A stretch of 64,000 nucleotides of DNA from Desulfothermus okinawensis JCM 13304 (lineage in GTDB: Bacteria > Desulfobacterota > Desulfovibrionia > Desulfovibrionales > Desulfothermaceae), in the NCBI GenBank assembly GCA_001311565.1, contig BBBM01000006.1, positions 21,934 through 85,933 on the forward strand, read 5' to 3'. Shown in pieces: positions 1 through 11,792 of this stretch. The notes below the pieces were generated by a model, which was not told where the DNA came from, ran no database searches, and was given only the letters and a program-made list of their open reading frames with translations. A program made the position numbers and the translations under genes. Position 1 is the stretch's first letter. Each line of letters opens with the position of its first letter.

Positions 1-2
1 GA

Positions 3-601
3 ACTTATAATTACTTTGGCATAAAAAGAGACTATGAGGGAATCAAAAGTGGGCTAATAGGGAATTATCAAAAGAACAATTTGCCCATAGCCTTAGGAAG
101 TATAGAGATATTGAACAACATGGGATTTAATATACAGGATAGTCATGTAAGTTCAGGGATTAAAGATGCATTTTGGCCTGGTAGGATGCACATAATTTCT
201 AAATCTCCATCTATTTTATTAGACGGTGCCCATAATATTGCTGCAATGGAGGGATTAAAAGAGTCAATTAAAGATATAGATTACAACAGGCTTATACTGG
301 TTATTGGTATTATGGAAGATAAAGATACAAAGTCTATTTTAGATATAATTGTGCCAGTAGCAGATCTTACCATCTATACACGTCCTGAGTACTACAGGGC
401 AATGGATCCATATAAGCTAAAAAAAACAATATGAAAAAAAAGCATAAATTTGAGATAATAGATGGTCTTAAAAATGCAATTTCAAGATCAAGAGAACTGG
501 CAAATGGTGATGACCTTATATTAATTACAGGATCTCTATTCACTGTTGGAGAGGCTCTCACTGTTTTAGATTCTGATAACTATCCCAAAGAGGAAGTATG
601 A
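3..601 (+). CDS. folC: Folylpolyglutamate synthase/dihydrofolate synthase, C-terminal part (5' end outside window)
   Basis: This is the C-terminal portion of FolC, the Mur-ligase-like cytosolic enzyme that adds glutamate to folates. The family signatures WPGRM and LDGAHN (near 175-230) are visible, and the protein ends in the usual ITGSLFTVGEAL block. The frame is open from base 3, so the start lies upstream. The frame breaks at two adjacent A8 runs (about 423-440). Dropping one A from each joins the segments as KLKKQYEKKHKFEI and gives the normal C-terminus, ending at the TGA at 599-601. The hybrid kinase starts 17 nt downstream, so the two could be co-transcribed, although the functions are unrelated. 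Confidence 0.88.
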
Positions 602-618
602 AGTAGTGGGATTTTATT

Positions 619-2619
619 ATGCAGAGAGAAGTACAATTTGAACAATATCTTTTGAATCAAATAGAAGACCTAAAGAAGAGGAACGAAGAACTTGAGCTCC
701 TCATAATGGAATATGAGAGGGCAATAGATGCGAGTTCAAGCTACAAGACATTAATGGAGGTTGCCCAGGATTTAATTGAGCTTAAAAAAAGCACAAAATG
801 CCCTTCAAAAAGAAAGGGATTATTTTAAAAATGTGCTGGATAATTCTGCTGATGCAATTGGTATTGTAGATGCAAAAGGGAGGTTTATCAGGTGGAACAA
901 AAGGGCTGAAGAGCTTTTTGGTTTTAGCTTTGAAGAACTTAAAGGAAAATCTGCCTTTGATTTATATGAAGACAAAGAGCGATTAAATGAGATGCTCTCT
1001 GAGCTTAGAAAAAAATGGTTATGTTAGGGATTTTGAGATAGATGTTAGGACTAAGAGTGGCAAATTTTTGCCCATGGGAATGTCCATAAGCGTTTTAAAA
1101 GAAAAGGGAAAGGTAATTGGCAGTGTCTGTGTTGCCAGGGACCTTACCCAGATAAAACAGGCACAGAGGGAGCTTGAAAAGAGTAAAGAGGCTGCAGAGG
1201 CTGCAAGCAGGGCAAAGTCTGAATTTTTGGCCAACATATCCCATGAGATAAGAACGCCAATGAACGCAATTTTGGGGTTTGCTGAAACCCTCCTCAGTGA
1301 AACAGTGAATGAAAGGCATAGAAAATTTTTGGAAACCATACTTTCTAGTGGAAAAAAACCTCTTGGCATTAATTGACGATATTTTGGACCTATCAAAAAT
1401 AGAGGCAGGTAAGCTCAAATTACAGCCAGAGCCAATGGATATAAAAAGTGTGATCTATGAGATGCGATCAATTTTTTTGGGATAGGGCAGAAAAAAAAAG
1501 GCCTTGAATTTAAGGTTGATATTGATACAGATGTATCAGATATATTTATTTTAGATGAAGTTAGGATAAGACAAATACTCATGAATCTCATTAGTAATGC
1601 AATAAAATTTACAGATTCAGGGTACGTGAAGATAAAGCTCAGCCAGAAGTTTGTGAGCCCTGGCAAGGTGGAATTGATCCTTAAAGTAAAAGATACGGGC
1701 ATTGGTATCCCAAAATCTCAACATCAGGTAATATTTGAAAACTTCAGACAACAGGAAAACCAGAAAACAAAGAAATATGGGGGAACAGGACTTGGACTTG
1801 CTATTACAAAAAAAACTTGTGGAGCTTATGGGAGGGGAAATAAGGGTTGAGAGTGAAGTTGGCAAGGGAAGTGTTTTTGAGGTTCATTTGAAGGAAGTTG
1901 AAATTGGTTCTAGTACCCTGAATATGGCTCTAACAACTTGTGTAAGGACCAGTACAATGTAAAATTTGTTGGTGGTTCCATACTTGTAGTTGACGATGTG
2001 CCATATAATATTGAGGTTATAAAAAAATTTTTTTTACACGATACAGGTCTTTTAATAACAGGCACTACAAGTCCCAGGATTGCCTATGATATGCTTAAAG
2101 ATATGAATTTTGATCTGGTACTTATGGATATTAGGATGCCTGAATGGGATGGCATTTTACTTACAAAGCAATTAAGAAAGTCAGATAAATTGAAAAATAT
2201 TCCAATAATAGCCGTAACTGCAATATCTATAAAGGATAAATTAGATGAGATAAATGAAGTTTTTGATGGGTATTTATTAAAACCAATTGAAAGAGCTAAA
2301 TTAATAGATGTGCTAAAAAAAATTTTTAAAGGTGCAAAATTGTGACGTAAAAAAAATTATTGTCCAGTTAAAACTACTAATATATCTGGTGATTTTATCC
2401 ATGAGATAAAAAAAAAGTATTGGAGAAAAAATAAGAAATATAGACGGGGTAATAGAATTTAGCGAAGTGTATAATCTGGCAGTAAAATGGAATGAAGTTG
2501 CTGATAAATATAAATGTAAAGAGGCAAAAAAAATAGGTGATGCGCTTATAACTAGTATTAATGCATGTGATCTTTTGGCAATTAAAGGGATATTGAATAA
2601 AATTAAGAAATTTATCTAA
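619..2619 (+). CDS. Soluble hybrid histidine kinase (coiled coil-PAS-HisKA-HATPase-REC-C-terminal helical tail)
   Basis: Reconstructed across several A/T-run shifts, this is a cytosolic hybrid sensor kinase with no membrane segment. In order: an N-terminal coiled coil (about residues 1-60), a PAS domain ([19 protein letters not shown]), a HisKA box ([19 protein letters not shown], phospho-His), a HATPase with its N box (NLISNAIKF) and G boxes ([15 protein letters not shown]), then a receiver with DD acids (VVDDV) and phospho-Asp ([11 protein letters not shown]). Past a stop at 2345 there is a helical tail typical of hybrid kinases, up to the TAA at 2619. The kinase-to-receiver junction near 1915-1935 needs a missing base and is the least certain join. 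The adjacent REC-LuxR regulator is its likely partner. Signal unknown. Confidence 0.8.
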
Positions 2620-2661
2620 TTATATAATTAGATATTACTTTTAATTTTAATAGTTAAATAA

Positions 2662-3541
2662 ATGTCTGATACTTCAAAATTAATTTTAATTGTTGACGAC
2701 AATGTTAATAATTTGCAGGTGCTGAGCAATATCCTGCTGAGTAATGGATACAACATAGCTGTTGCAGAAAGGGGAAAAGATGTCTTGTCATTTATTCAGA
2801 AAAAGATACCCAATTTAATACTCATGGACATTGTTATGCCAGAGATGAGTGGAATTGAGGTATGTGAGATACTAAAACAAGACCATAAAACCAGAGATAT
2901 TCCTATTATTTTTATAAGTGTACACAAAGATACCTTTGAAAAAAATAAAGGCCTTTAGGGCAGGAGGTGTAGATTATATTACCAAGCCTTTTCAAAAGGA
3001 GGAGGTTTTAGCAAGGGTAAATGTTCATCTAGAGCTGCAAAGGGCCAGACAAAAATTAAAGACCATAAACCAGGAGTTGGAGACAAGGATTTATGAGAGG
3101 ACAAAAGAGCTTATAGATGCCAATAAAAAAATTAGAAGAAATGAATGTAGCCCTAAAGGTGCTTTTAGAAAAAAAAGGAAGAACACAAAGACGATTTTGG
3201 GAAGCAAATTGTTTTTAACGTAAGGCAAATAATTGAACCATATTTAGATAAACTTAGACAAACACCCCTTACACGGGAACAGGCGACTATATTAAAGGTA
3301 ATAGAAAAAAAAATAAAAGAAGTGGTATCCCCCTATGAGAAGGGTTTAAGTCAGAGATATGGTCTTACCCCAGCAGAAATACAGATAGTGGAACTAATTA
3401 GAGCAGGAAAACCAACCAAGGAAATAGCAGATATCTTGGGTCTGTCCAAAAGGACAGTAGACACCCATAGACATAATATAAGAAAAAAAACTTGGAATCC
3501 TCAATAAAAACATAAACTTAGTCACCTACCTTTCCTCTTGA
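2662..3541 (+). CDS. Response regulator: receiver, coiled coil, LuxR-type HTH
   Basis: The receiver domain (LILIVDDN; phospho-acceptor Asp in LMDIVMPEMSG; ITKPF lysine) is followed by a coiled coil (about residues 120-175), a linker containing the EPYLDKLR block and a LuxR HTH (LTPAEIQIVELI...GLSKRTVDTHRHNIRKK). The linker plus HTH is a known arrangement in Desulfobacterota regulators, where it more often follows a PAS domain. Four A-run shifts (about 2940, 3127, 3170, 3483) are resolved by removing one A each. This restores the C-terminus (LGILNKNINLVTYLSS) and a TGA at 3539-3541. It lies 42 nt behind the hybrid kinase and probably forms a two-component pair with it. Targets unknown; the frd operon begins 161 nt downstream. 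Confidence 0.85.
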
Positions 3542-3702
3542 AAGGGAATTTAAATAATACTTATATCGCTTACGCATTATATACAAATTTTTCCAGTATT
3601 GTGCTTGAATGGATTTTTGTTTAATCCTTGGGTTTATAATAGGAAAAAGATAATTAAAAGGTGTTTTTTTGTTTATAACCCATAACCTTATGGAGGCGTG
3701 TT
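3542..3702 (+). promoter_or_regulatory. Upstream region of the frdCAB operon
   Basis: This gene-free stretch has a TATAAT box at 3635-3640 and a strong ribosome-binding site (GGAGG, 3692-3696) seven bases before the frdC ATG. No convincing -35 lies at standard spacing, so an activator may be needed. I see no clear operator palindrome. Confidence 0.35.
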
Positions 3703-4357
3703 ATGTCGGTAGATACCACTGTTGATTCCTTTAAAGGTCACAGGTTGGCAGGGTGGCTTGATTGGCTTCAGATGTTAACTGGCCTGACCCTTGTGTGTTT
3801 TTTTGTTTGCACACATGTTGTTTGTTGGCAGTGTAATTTTTGGTGCCAGGTCCCTTGACTTTGTGGCGGAGCTTTTTGAGAAGACCTATCTTGCCAGGTG
3901 GGTGGTCCTATTTTGTTTTTTTCTTTTTTTTACTTCATGGTTTCTTAGGTGCCAGGAAAATGCCCTTTAGGACAAAGGAGCAGAAGTTGATTGTGAGACA
4001 TGCCAAGATGATGCGCCACAGAGACACCTGGTTTTGGGTAATTCAAGCTGTAACTGGGGCCATCTTACTTGTTATTGCTTCCATCCACATGTGGACAATT
4101 CTCTCTGACCTTCCAATAACAGCTGCCAAGGGAGCCAGTGAATTAAAAAAATGGTCTCTGGCTTATCTTTTACCTCTTGCTTATAGCAGCTGCTGCGCTC
4201 CATGGATGTATTGGTCTCTACAGGATTGGAGTTAAGTGGGGAGTGGTTACAAGGGCAAAAAGGATTAACGCACTGAAGTTTATATATTGTTTGATTGGAA
4301 TTTATGTTGTGGTTGAGTTGTTGATTATGCTTAGATTTTATTTTTTTAAAAGTTTAA
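3703..4357 (+). CDS. frdC: Fumarate reductase/succinate dehydrogenase dihaem cytochrome b subunit
   Basis: This is the membrane anchor of a B-type (five-helix, two haem b) succinate:quinone oxidoreductase, which exchanges electrons with menaquinone. After correcting T- and A-run insertions, it aligns by memory with Wolinella FrdC. All four haem-ligand histidines are present: FAHMLF, the LHGFLGARK block, IASIHMW and LHGCIGLYR. The conserved KMMRHRDTWFWVIQA block is also seen. The position of Wolinella Glu180, two residues before the last haem histidine, is alanine (codon 4195-4197). About 217 residues; the stop at 4355-4357 is restored by removing one T from the run at 4341-4347. Start chosen from the RBS. 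First gene of frdCAB. Confidence 0.87.
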
Positions 4358-4387
4358 CTAAAAAAAAGCTTAAGCGGGGTAAGAAAG

Positions 4388-6222
4388 ATGCAGACCTTTT
4401 ATACAGATATGTTGTGCATAGGTGGAGGCCTTGCTGGGGAAAGGGTTGCCATTGAGGCAGCTGCAGCAGGGTTTGATTGTATAGTGCTTAGTCTGGTTCC
4501 CCCAAGGAGGTCCCATTCATGTGCTGCGCAGGGGGGGATGCAGGCAGCCCTTGGAAACTGTGCAATGGGAGAAGGGGATTCTCCAGATGTCCATTTTGAA
4601 GATACAGTGAAGGGATCAGATTGGGGATGTGACCAGGAAGTGGCCAGACTGTTTGTGGATACAGCTCCTATTGTGATGAGAGAGCTTGCTTTTTGGGGGG
4701 TTCCTTGGAACAGGGTAGTTCCAGGTCCTGCAGTCTATTTTAAAGGTGGTCAAAAATTTGAGGTCTATGAAAAAGAAGAAAAGGCTGGGCTAATTACTGC
4801 AAGGGCCTTTGGTGGCACAGCCAAGTGGAGGACCTGCTATACTGCAGATGGAACAGGTCATTCTGTTTTATACACCATGGACTGTAAAGCAGTAGAACTT
4901 GGAGTTAATGTCCACGATAGGGTGGAGGCCTTATCCATTATACACGATGGCGAAAATTGTCTTGGAGTAGTTGCAAGGTGCCTTAGGACAGGAGAGTTGC
5001 TGGTATATTTTGCAAAGTCAGTCCTAATTGCAACAGGTGGATATGGACGCATTTATAAGCACACCACCAATGCAGTTATAAATCAGGGAACAGGCCTGAT
5101 TTTGGCTCTAGATACTGGTATTGTGCCCCTTGGGAATATGGAGGCAGTGCAATTTCATCCTACAGGGATCGTTCCAACAGATATCTTGGTAACAGAAGGA
5201 TGTAGAGGTGATGGTGGAGTGCTTTTGGATAAAAATGAATACAGGTTTATGCCAGACTATGAGCCTGAAAAGGCAGAGCTTGCATCCAGGGACGTGGTCT
5301 CAAGGCGTATGACAGAACATATTAGAAAAGGCTTTGGGGTAAAGAGTCCATATGGAGATCATCTATGGCTTGATATAAGGCACCTTGGGGAGAAACACAT
5401 CACCACAAAGCTAAGGGAAGTATACGATATCTGCATGAATTTCCTTGGAATTAACCCAATACACCAACTCATTCCTGTAAGGCCCACACAACACTACAGT
5501 ATGGGTGGTGTTCGAACAAATAAAGATGGTGCTGCATATGGTCTCAAAGGCCTTTTTGCAGCAGGCGAAGCTTCGTGCTGGGACCTCCATGGGTTTAACA
5601 GGCTAGGTGGTAATTCACTGGCAGAGACAGTTGTTGCTGGAAAGATAGTGGGAGAAAAGATAGTGGAATTCTTAAAAGGTTATGAAGTGGATATTAAGAC
5701 ATCATATGCAACAGCTGAAGTAAAGAAACAAAAAGAGCGCATTGAAAAGCTAAAGAGATCATCTGGTGGTGAAAATGTCTATAAATTGCGCAATGAGATG
5801 CAGGAAATTATGATGGAGAAGGTGGGAATATTCAGAAATGAAAAAGACCTGCAGGAGGCCGTTGACTCACTACAAGACTTGCTTCACAGGAGTAAAAACC
5901 TATCACTTGTATCCAGTGGAATTGGGGCAAACCCAGAACTTGCTGAGGCGCTGAGACTTCCAGGGATGATTAAGGTTGCACTTTGTATTGCCTATGGAGC
6001 TTTGCAAAGGAAGGAGAGTAGAGGTGCCCACTATAGAGAAGACTATCCATTTAGGATGATAAAGAGTGGCTGACCAGGACCTTGGCCACCTGGAAAGAGG
6101 GTAGTGATCTACCCACTTTAGAGTATGAACCTGCTTCAAAGGTATTCCATCTACCTCCAGGTGATAGGGGTTATGGGGAAGGAAAGGTGATCTCTTCTGA
6201 TGGGGATGCACCTGGCGATTAG
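4388..6222 (+). CDS. frdA: Fumarate reductase/succinate dehydrogenase flavoprotein subunit
   Basis: Catalytic FAD subunit interconverting succinate and fumarate. It shows the N-terminal dinucleotide fold (GGGLAGERVAIEAAAAG), the FAD-attachment histidine context (RRSHSCAAQGG), the substrate loop (QFHPTGI), the active-site region (GCRGDGGVLL, RPTQHYSMGGV) and the FAD-binding C-terminal block (GLFAAGEAS...GFNRLGGNSLAE). The frame breaks at about 6053 where one G appears missing from a GGG. Adding it gives RDDKEWLTRTLATWKEG and extends the protein to the TAG at 6220-6222 with the usual Gly/Asp-rich tail. About 610 residues, like the Wolinella/Desulfovibrio enzymes. In this cluster it most plausibly oxidises succinate during propionate oxidation, though reverse operation is possible. 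Confidence 0.93.
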
Positions 6223-6273
6223 AACTGGGCTCAGCTTGGTAATAAAAAAATCACATAAAAGAGAGAGGAGACC

Positions 6274-7041
6274 ATGAGTAGAACACTCCATTTTGAAATA
6301 TTTCGTTACAACCCAATGGATCCTGATTCAAAGCCCCATATGCAGACATATTATCTAGAAGAAAAGGAAAATTTGACTCTGTTTTTGGCCTTGAATGAGA
6401 TAAGGGAGACCCAGGATCCATCCCTTCAGTTTGATTTTGTCTGTAGGGCAGCAGTTTGTGGGTCATGTGCAATGGTAATAAATGGACGTCCTGGCCTTGC
6501 GTGTAAGACCAAGACAAAGGATTTACCAGACAAGATTACCCTTCATCCACTCCCAGTATTTAAGTTGATTGGAGACCTATCTGTGGACACTGGTACGTGG
6601 TTTAGGGGTGTGGCAAAGAAGATAGAAGCCTGGGTGCATACTCAAAAGACATTTGATCCAAATGCACTGGAAGAGAGGATGGATAATGATCTGGCTAACG
6701 AGATCTTTGAACTGGACAGGTGTATTGAATGTGGGTGTTGTATTGCAGCGTGTGGAACTGCCAGAATGAGGGAAGATTTTCTGGGTGCTGCAACAATCAA
6801 CAAAATAGCCAGGTTTTACATTGATCCAAGAGATGAGCGGACTGATGAAGAATATTTTGAAGTAATAGGAACAGATGAGGGAGTCTTTGGATGTATGGGA
6901 CTTCTTGGTTGTGAAGATGTGTGTCCAAAACAGATTCCACTTCAGGATCAGCTGGGAATAATGAGGAGAAAGATGGCAATTGCATCCTTAGGTGGCAAAG
7001 TGGGAAAGCTGTTTTCAGTATTTTCCAAGAAAAAGAAATAG
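6274..7041 (+). CDS. frdB: Fumarate reductase/succinate dehydrogenase iron-sulfur subunit
   Basis: An intact 255-residue electron-transfer subunit linking the flavoprotein to the dihaem anchor. The [2Fe-2S] ligands lie in CRAAVCGSC plus a later Cys (LACK). The [4Fe-4S] site is CIECGCCIAAC and the [3Fe-4S] site CMGLLGCEDVCP. A good RBS (GAGAGGAG) precedes the ATG. The gene has no A/T run of seven or more and no frame break, unlike its neighbours. It completes frdCAB and is followed 11 nt later by fumarase, the next step of the pathway. Confidence 0.95.
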   Translation: MSRTLHFEIFRYNPMDPDSKPHMQTYYLEEKENLTLFLALNEIRETQDPSLQFDFVCRAAVCGSCAMVINGRPGLACKTKTKDLPDKITLHPLPVFKLIGDLSVDTGTWFRGVAKKIEAWVHTQKTFDPNALEERMDNDLANEIFELDRCIECGCCIAACGTARMREDFLGAATINKIARFYIDPRDERTDEEYFEVIGTDEGVFGCMGLLGCEDVCPKQIPLQDQLGIMRRKMAIASLGGKVGKLFSVFSKKKK

Positions 7042-7052
7042 TGGAGATAGTT

Positions 7053-7893
7053 ATGAAAGTTTTCAATGCTAATGAGATTTATTCTAAGATGAAAGAGGTG
7101 ATTTTGGATGCAGGGTGTAATCTCCCTAAGGATGTGGAAGGCGCCCTGGCTAAGGCATATAAAGAGGAGACCTCAAACTCTGCCAGAGAAATTCTATCCC
7201 AGCTTTTAGAGAATGCGAAATTGGCCAGGGAAAGTAGACTTCCCTTATGTCAGGATACTGGTGTTGGTATATTTTTTGTGGAAATAGGAGATGAGGTAAA
7301 GATAGAGGGCGAGCACATATCAGACGTATTATCAAGGGCAATGGTGGATGCATACAGGGAAGGATACTTCAGGAAGTCTCTGTGTAATCCATTTACCAGA
7401 CAGAACACAGGGGATAATACTCCGGCGATGATCCACTATGACCTGGTTAAAGGGGACAGGCTAAAGATTCTATTTATGGCCAAAGGTGGTGGTAGTGAAA
7501 ACATGTCCAGGTGTACAATGCTGGCCCCTGCTGCTGGATGGGAAGGGATAAAAGAGTTTGTGGTTAAAAGGGTGGCAGAGTCTGGTCCAAATCCATGTCC
7601 TCCAATAATAGTTGGGGTTGGGATTGGGGGAACCTTTGACTATGCCCCTATCCTGGCAAAAAAAGGCCCTATTCAGGCCAATTGGTGACAGACATCCAGA
7701 TGAGGACATAGCCAGCAAGGAAGAAGAACTCTTATCTGCTATAAATGATTTAGGTATAGGTCCCATGGGTCTTGGAGGTAAGACAACTGCCCTGGCTGTA
7801 AAGATAAATGTCAAGGAGTGTCACATTGCCTCCCTGCCAGTTGCAGTAAATATACAGTGTCATTCTGCAAGGTATAAGGAGGTAATTTTTTAG
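7053..7893 (+). CDS. Fumarate hydratase (class I, two-subunit), alpha subunit
   Basis: N-terminal half of an oxygen-sensitive [4Fe-4S] fumarase, interconverting fumarate and malate. Family signatures include LCQDTGVGIFFVEIG (with a cluster cysteine), NTGDNTPAMIHYD, KGGGSENMSR, VGVGIGGTFDYAP and the C-terminal GIGPMGLGGKTTAL, plus further cysteines. One A-run insertion at about 7659-7665 breaks the frame. Removing it joins AKKALFRPIGDRHPDED and gives about 280 residues, a normal length. The TAG at 7891-7893 directly abuts the beta-subunit ATG, indicating translational coupling. Split fumarases of this kind are common in anaerobes and archaea. Confidence 0.93.
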
Positions 7894-8432
7894 ATGAATA
7901 CATATAAATTAAAGACCCCTTTAAGTGATGAAGATATTTTAAAATTAAGGACAGGGGACGTTGTTTTGATATCTGGTGTAATTTACACTGCAAGGGATGC
8001 AGCCCATAAGAGGCTCATTGAATCAATTGATAAAGGTGAGGAACTACCGTTTCCCATTAAAGGTCGGTCATTTACTATGTGGGGCCGACCCCTCCCCCCC
8101 CTGGAAGGCCAATAGGGTCAGCTGGCCCAACTACCAGTTATAGGATGGATCCATATGCTCCAACCCTATATAAATTGGGACTAAAGGCATCCATTGGAAA
8201 GGGAAAGAGATCAGATGAGGTGAAAAAGGCCCTTCAGGAATATAAGGGAGTTTATCTTGGGGCAACAGGTGGTGCTGGTGCACTTTTGTCCCAGAGGATA
8301 AAAGAGGCAAGGGTAATTGCGCATGAGGATTTAGGTCCTGAGGCCATAAGAGAGTTGGTGGTAGAAGATTTTCCAACCCTGGTTATAAATGATGCATATG
8401 GTGGCGAGTTATATGTAAAACCAAAAATTTGA
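7894..8432 (+). CDS. Fumarate hydratase (class I), beta subunit
   Basis: C-terminal half of the split fumarase. It shows the early motif [20 protein letters not shown], the substrate-binding block [20 protein letters not shown], the MDPYAP motif and the ending [12 protein letters not shown]. The frame changes at about 8066. One missing G (CGG for CGGG) restores [10 protein letters not shown] and links the halves into about 180 residues. Translation is coupled to the alpha subunit (no gap). With FrdABC upstream and malate dehydrogenase downstream it forms the succinate-fumarate-malate-oxaloacetate segment. Confidence 0.9.
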
Positions 8433-8452
8433 TTATGAGGAGCTTAATTTTC

Positions 8453-8669
8453 ATGGAGAGAAAGAAAAAAATTAATAGCAGCAATTTCAGCTGCCATATA
8501 TATGTATTTAGAACAAGAGGCCATGGCTGCATCTATGATGGCACAGACCCCTGTGTCAGCTCCCAGGCAGCAGATCAACTTTCCAGTTACCAGTCCATGG
8601 TCCTTGGCTGGCAGGATGAGTATTATGGAGAGACGTTTTAATTGGCAGTATCGTTTGTGTAAATTTTAA
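8453..8669 (+). CDS. Small protein encoded before the carboxyltransferase gene
   Basis: A 72-residue reading frame appears when one A is removed from the run at 8465-8471. It begins MERKKKLIAAISAAIYMYLE, then a short Met/Ala/Pro/Gln-rich stretch, and ends with SPWSLAGRMSIMERR and an aromatic/basic tail. The ATG at 8453 has an upstream GAGGAG-like RBS, and the gene sits 15 nt before the biotin carrier/carboxyltransferase gene. The layout (hydrophobic N-terminal helix, Pro-rich linker, PW-x-x-AGR end) recalls small gamma/delta-like subunits of biotin-dependent decarboxylases and transcarboxylases. That assignment is inferred from position and pattern only. Confidence 0.6.
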
Positions 8670-8684
8670 TCTAAGGAGTATGTT

Positions 8685-10693
8685 ATGGTAGAAAAGCATG
8701 GAGTACTAGAAGCAGGTACCCTGGAAGATAAAGTAGAGGTGAAGAATCCATTAAAGATCCAGGATTTGACCATGAGGGATGGACACCAGTCCCTATTTGC
8801 AACCAGGGCCTACCTGGAAGATTTACTGCCCATTGCAGAGGAAATGGACAAAGTGGGCTTTTATTCAATGGAAGTGTGGGGCGGGGCAACATTTGATTCC
8901 TGCCACAGGTTTCTAGGAGAGGATCCATGGGAAAGACTAAGACAGTTTAAAAAAACACATAAAAAAAATACACCCCTATCCATGCTCCTTCGTGGCCAAA
9001 ATCTAGTTGGATATAGAAATTATGCAGATGACGTGGCAGAGGCATTTGTGGAGAGGTGTTGTGTCAATGGAATTGATATATTCAGGGTCTTTGATGCATT
9101 AAATGATTTTAGAAATTTCAAAACCGCAGTAAAAGTAATTAAGGCAAATAAGAAACATTTTCAAGGGAGTATTTGCTACTCTCTAACCGAGCAAAGAATG
9201 GGTGGACCTGTATACAACCTTCAGTATTATCTGGATAAGGCCAAGGAATTGGAAGATATGGGGCTGATACCATATGCATCAAGGATATGGCTGGTCTTAT
9301 GGCCCCTTATGATGCATATGTGCTGATCAAGGCATTAAAAGAAACCGTTAAAGTCCCAATTCATCTCCACAGTCATTTCACATCGGGAATGGCTGACATG
9401 ACTATGTTAAAGGCCATTGAAGCAGGGGTAGACATTATTGATACATGTCTTTCCCCATGGGCTTACAGGACATCTCATCCAGCCAGTGAGCCCATTGTTG
9501 TTGCACTCAAAGGAACAAACAGGGACACTGGCCTTGATTTAAAACAACTTATTAAATGTGCAAAACATTTTGAACAGATAACACCTAAATACAGACATCT
9601 TTTAGATGACAGGATCTCTGTAATAGATGTGAATGTACTTCTACATCAAACACCAGGTGGTATGCTATCAAATCTTGTAAATCAGTTAAGGGAAATGGAT
9701 GCAATTGATAAATTGGAAGATGTATTTAAAGAACTACCAAGGGTAAGAAAAGAACTTGGACAGGTGCCTTTAGTTACTCCAACCTCACAGATAGTTGGAA
9801 CACAAACTGTGAACAATGTTCTCTTTGATACACCTGATGAGAGATATAAGATGATAACAGCCCAGGTCAAGGATTTATGTTTTGGTCTATATGGTAAAAC
9901 CCCAGCTCCAATAGACCGTGAAGTACAGAAAAAGGCACTTAAAGGGTATCCAAGGGGAGAAAAGCCATTTACTGGTCGTCCTGCAGACATCTTAGAGCCT
10001 GAGCTTGAAAAGGCCAAAAAGGAGATTGGTGACCTTGCCAAGGATATAGATGATCTCCTCATCTATGCCTTGTATCCTGTTACTGGCAAGAAGTTTCTAA
10101 GGATTAAATATGGACTGGATGAGATGCCTGAAGAGATGAAGCCAAAGACAATGGAAGATGTAAAGAGAGAGCAGGAACTCATTGAAAAGGCCAAAAAAAG
10201 GGCTTTTAGTTGAAAAGGTAGAAAAAGAAACACCAGAGAAGAGTGCAAATGTGAGAACATTTAATGTATTTGTGGATGATGAATATTTTAAAGTTGAAGT
10301 GGATTCTTTAGATGGCCAACCAATGATTACTCAGATGGCACCTATGCCCGGTTATGTACCACCTGCTCATCAGCCACAGCCACCAGCACCACCAACTCCT
10401 CCAAAGGCTGAAAAAGCAGCACCAGCACCTAAAAAAAGAAGAGGCAAAGGAAGAGAAAAAAACATCTGGCCCGATTTCAGGCACTCCAGTAGAGGCACCT
10501 ATGCCTGGTATTATAATCAGGTTAGAAAAAAAATGTAGGTGATCAGGTAAATGAAGGGGATGTACTACTTATTTTAGAAGCAATGAAGATGGAAAACTCT
10601 ATTACATCCCCCACATCTGGAGAGGTCAAGGAGATCAGGGTAAAAGAAGGTGAAAATGTGTCCAAGGGTCAGGTCCTTGTGGTGGTTGGTTAA
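8685..10693 (+). CDS. Oxaloacetate decarboxylase alpha/transcarboxylase 5S-type carboxyltransferase fused to a biotinyl carrier domain
   Basis: The carboxyltransferase TIM barrel (QDLTMRDGHQSLFATR; MLLRGQNLVGYR; metal-site block KDMAGL restored at 9263; HLHSHFTSGMA) is followed by a conserved helical domain, a Pro/Ala/Lys-rich linker (about 10330-10440) and a C-terminal biotinyl domain with the biotin-accepting lysine in EAMKMEN. It moves a carboxyl group between biotin and pyruvate/oxaloacetate. No biotin carboxylase gene is present, while the 12S-type partner is at 14918. This fits a methylmalonyl-CoA:pyruvate transcarboxylase; oxaloacetate decarboxylase or pyruvate carboxylase B is the alternative. 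Breaks: one missing G at about 9263 and extra A at 10194, 10430 and 10528. Length about 665 residues. Confidence 0.88.
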
Positions 10694-10727
10694 ATGCAGG
10701 ATACGGAACTTTGAACATTAAAAGATG

Positions 10728-11719
<992 letters not shown>

Positions 11720-11747
11720 AATAAATATATAGTGGAATGAACAAAAG

Positions 11748-11766
11748 GGCCCATATTATATGGGCC
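11748..11766 (+). terminator. Stem-loop after mdh (possible partial terminator/attenuator)
   Basis: An 8-bp stem GGCCCATA/TATGGGCC with a TTA loop lies 28 nt behind mdh, followed by TTAAAAATTTTT. It is GC-rich for this genome and placed like an intrinsic terminator. The next gene starts only 26 nt further in the same direction, so readthrough or mRNA stabilisation is equally plausible. Confidence 0.5.
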
Positions 11767-11792
11767 TTAAAAATTTTTAGTGGGGGCTTTTT

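Noticed and set aside
10354..10542. His/Gln-rich 62-residue frame inside the carboxyltransferase gene
   Set aside because: It is the Pro/Ala-rich linker of the biotin carrier protein read in another frame.
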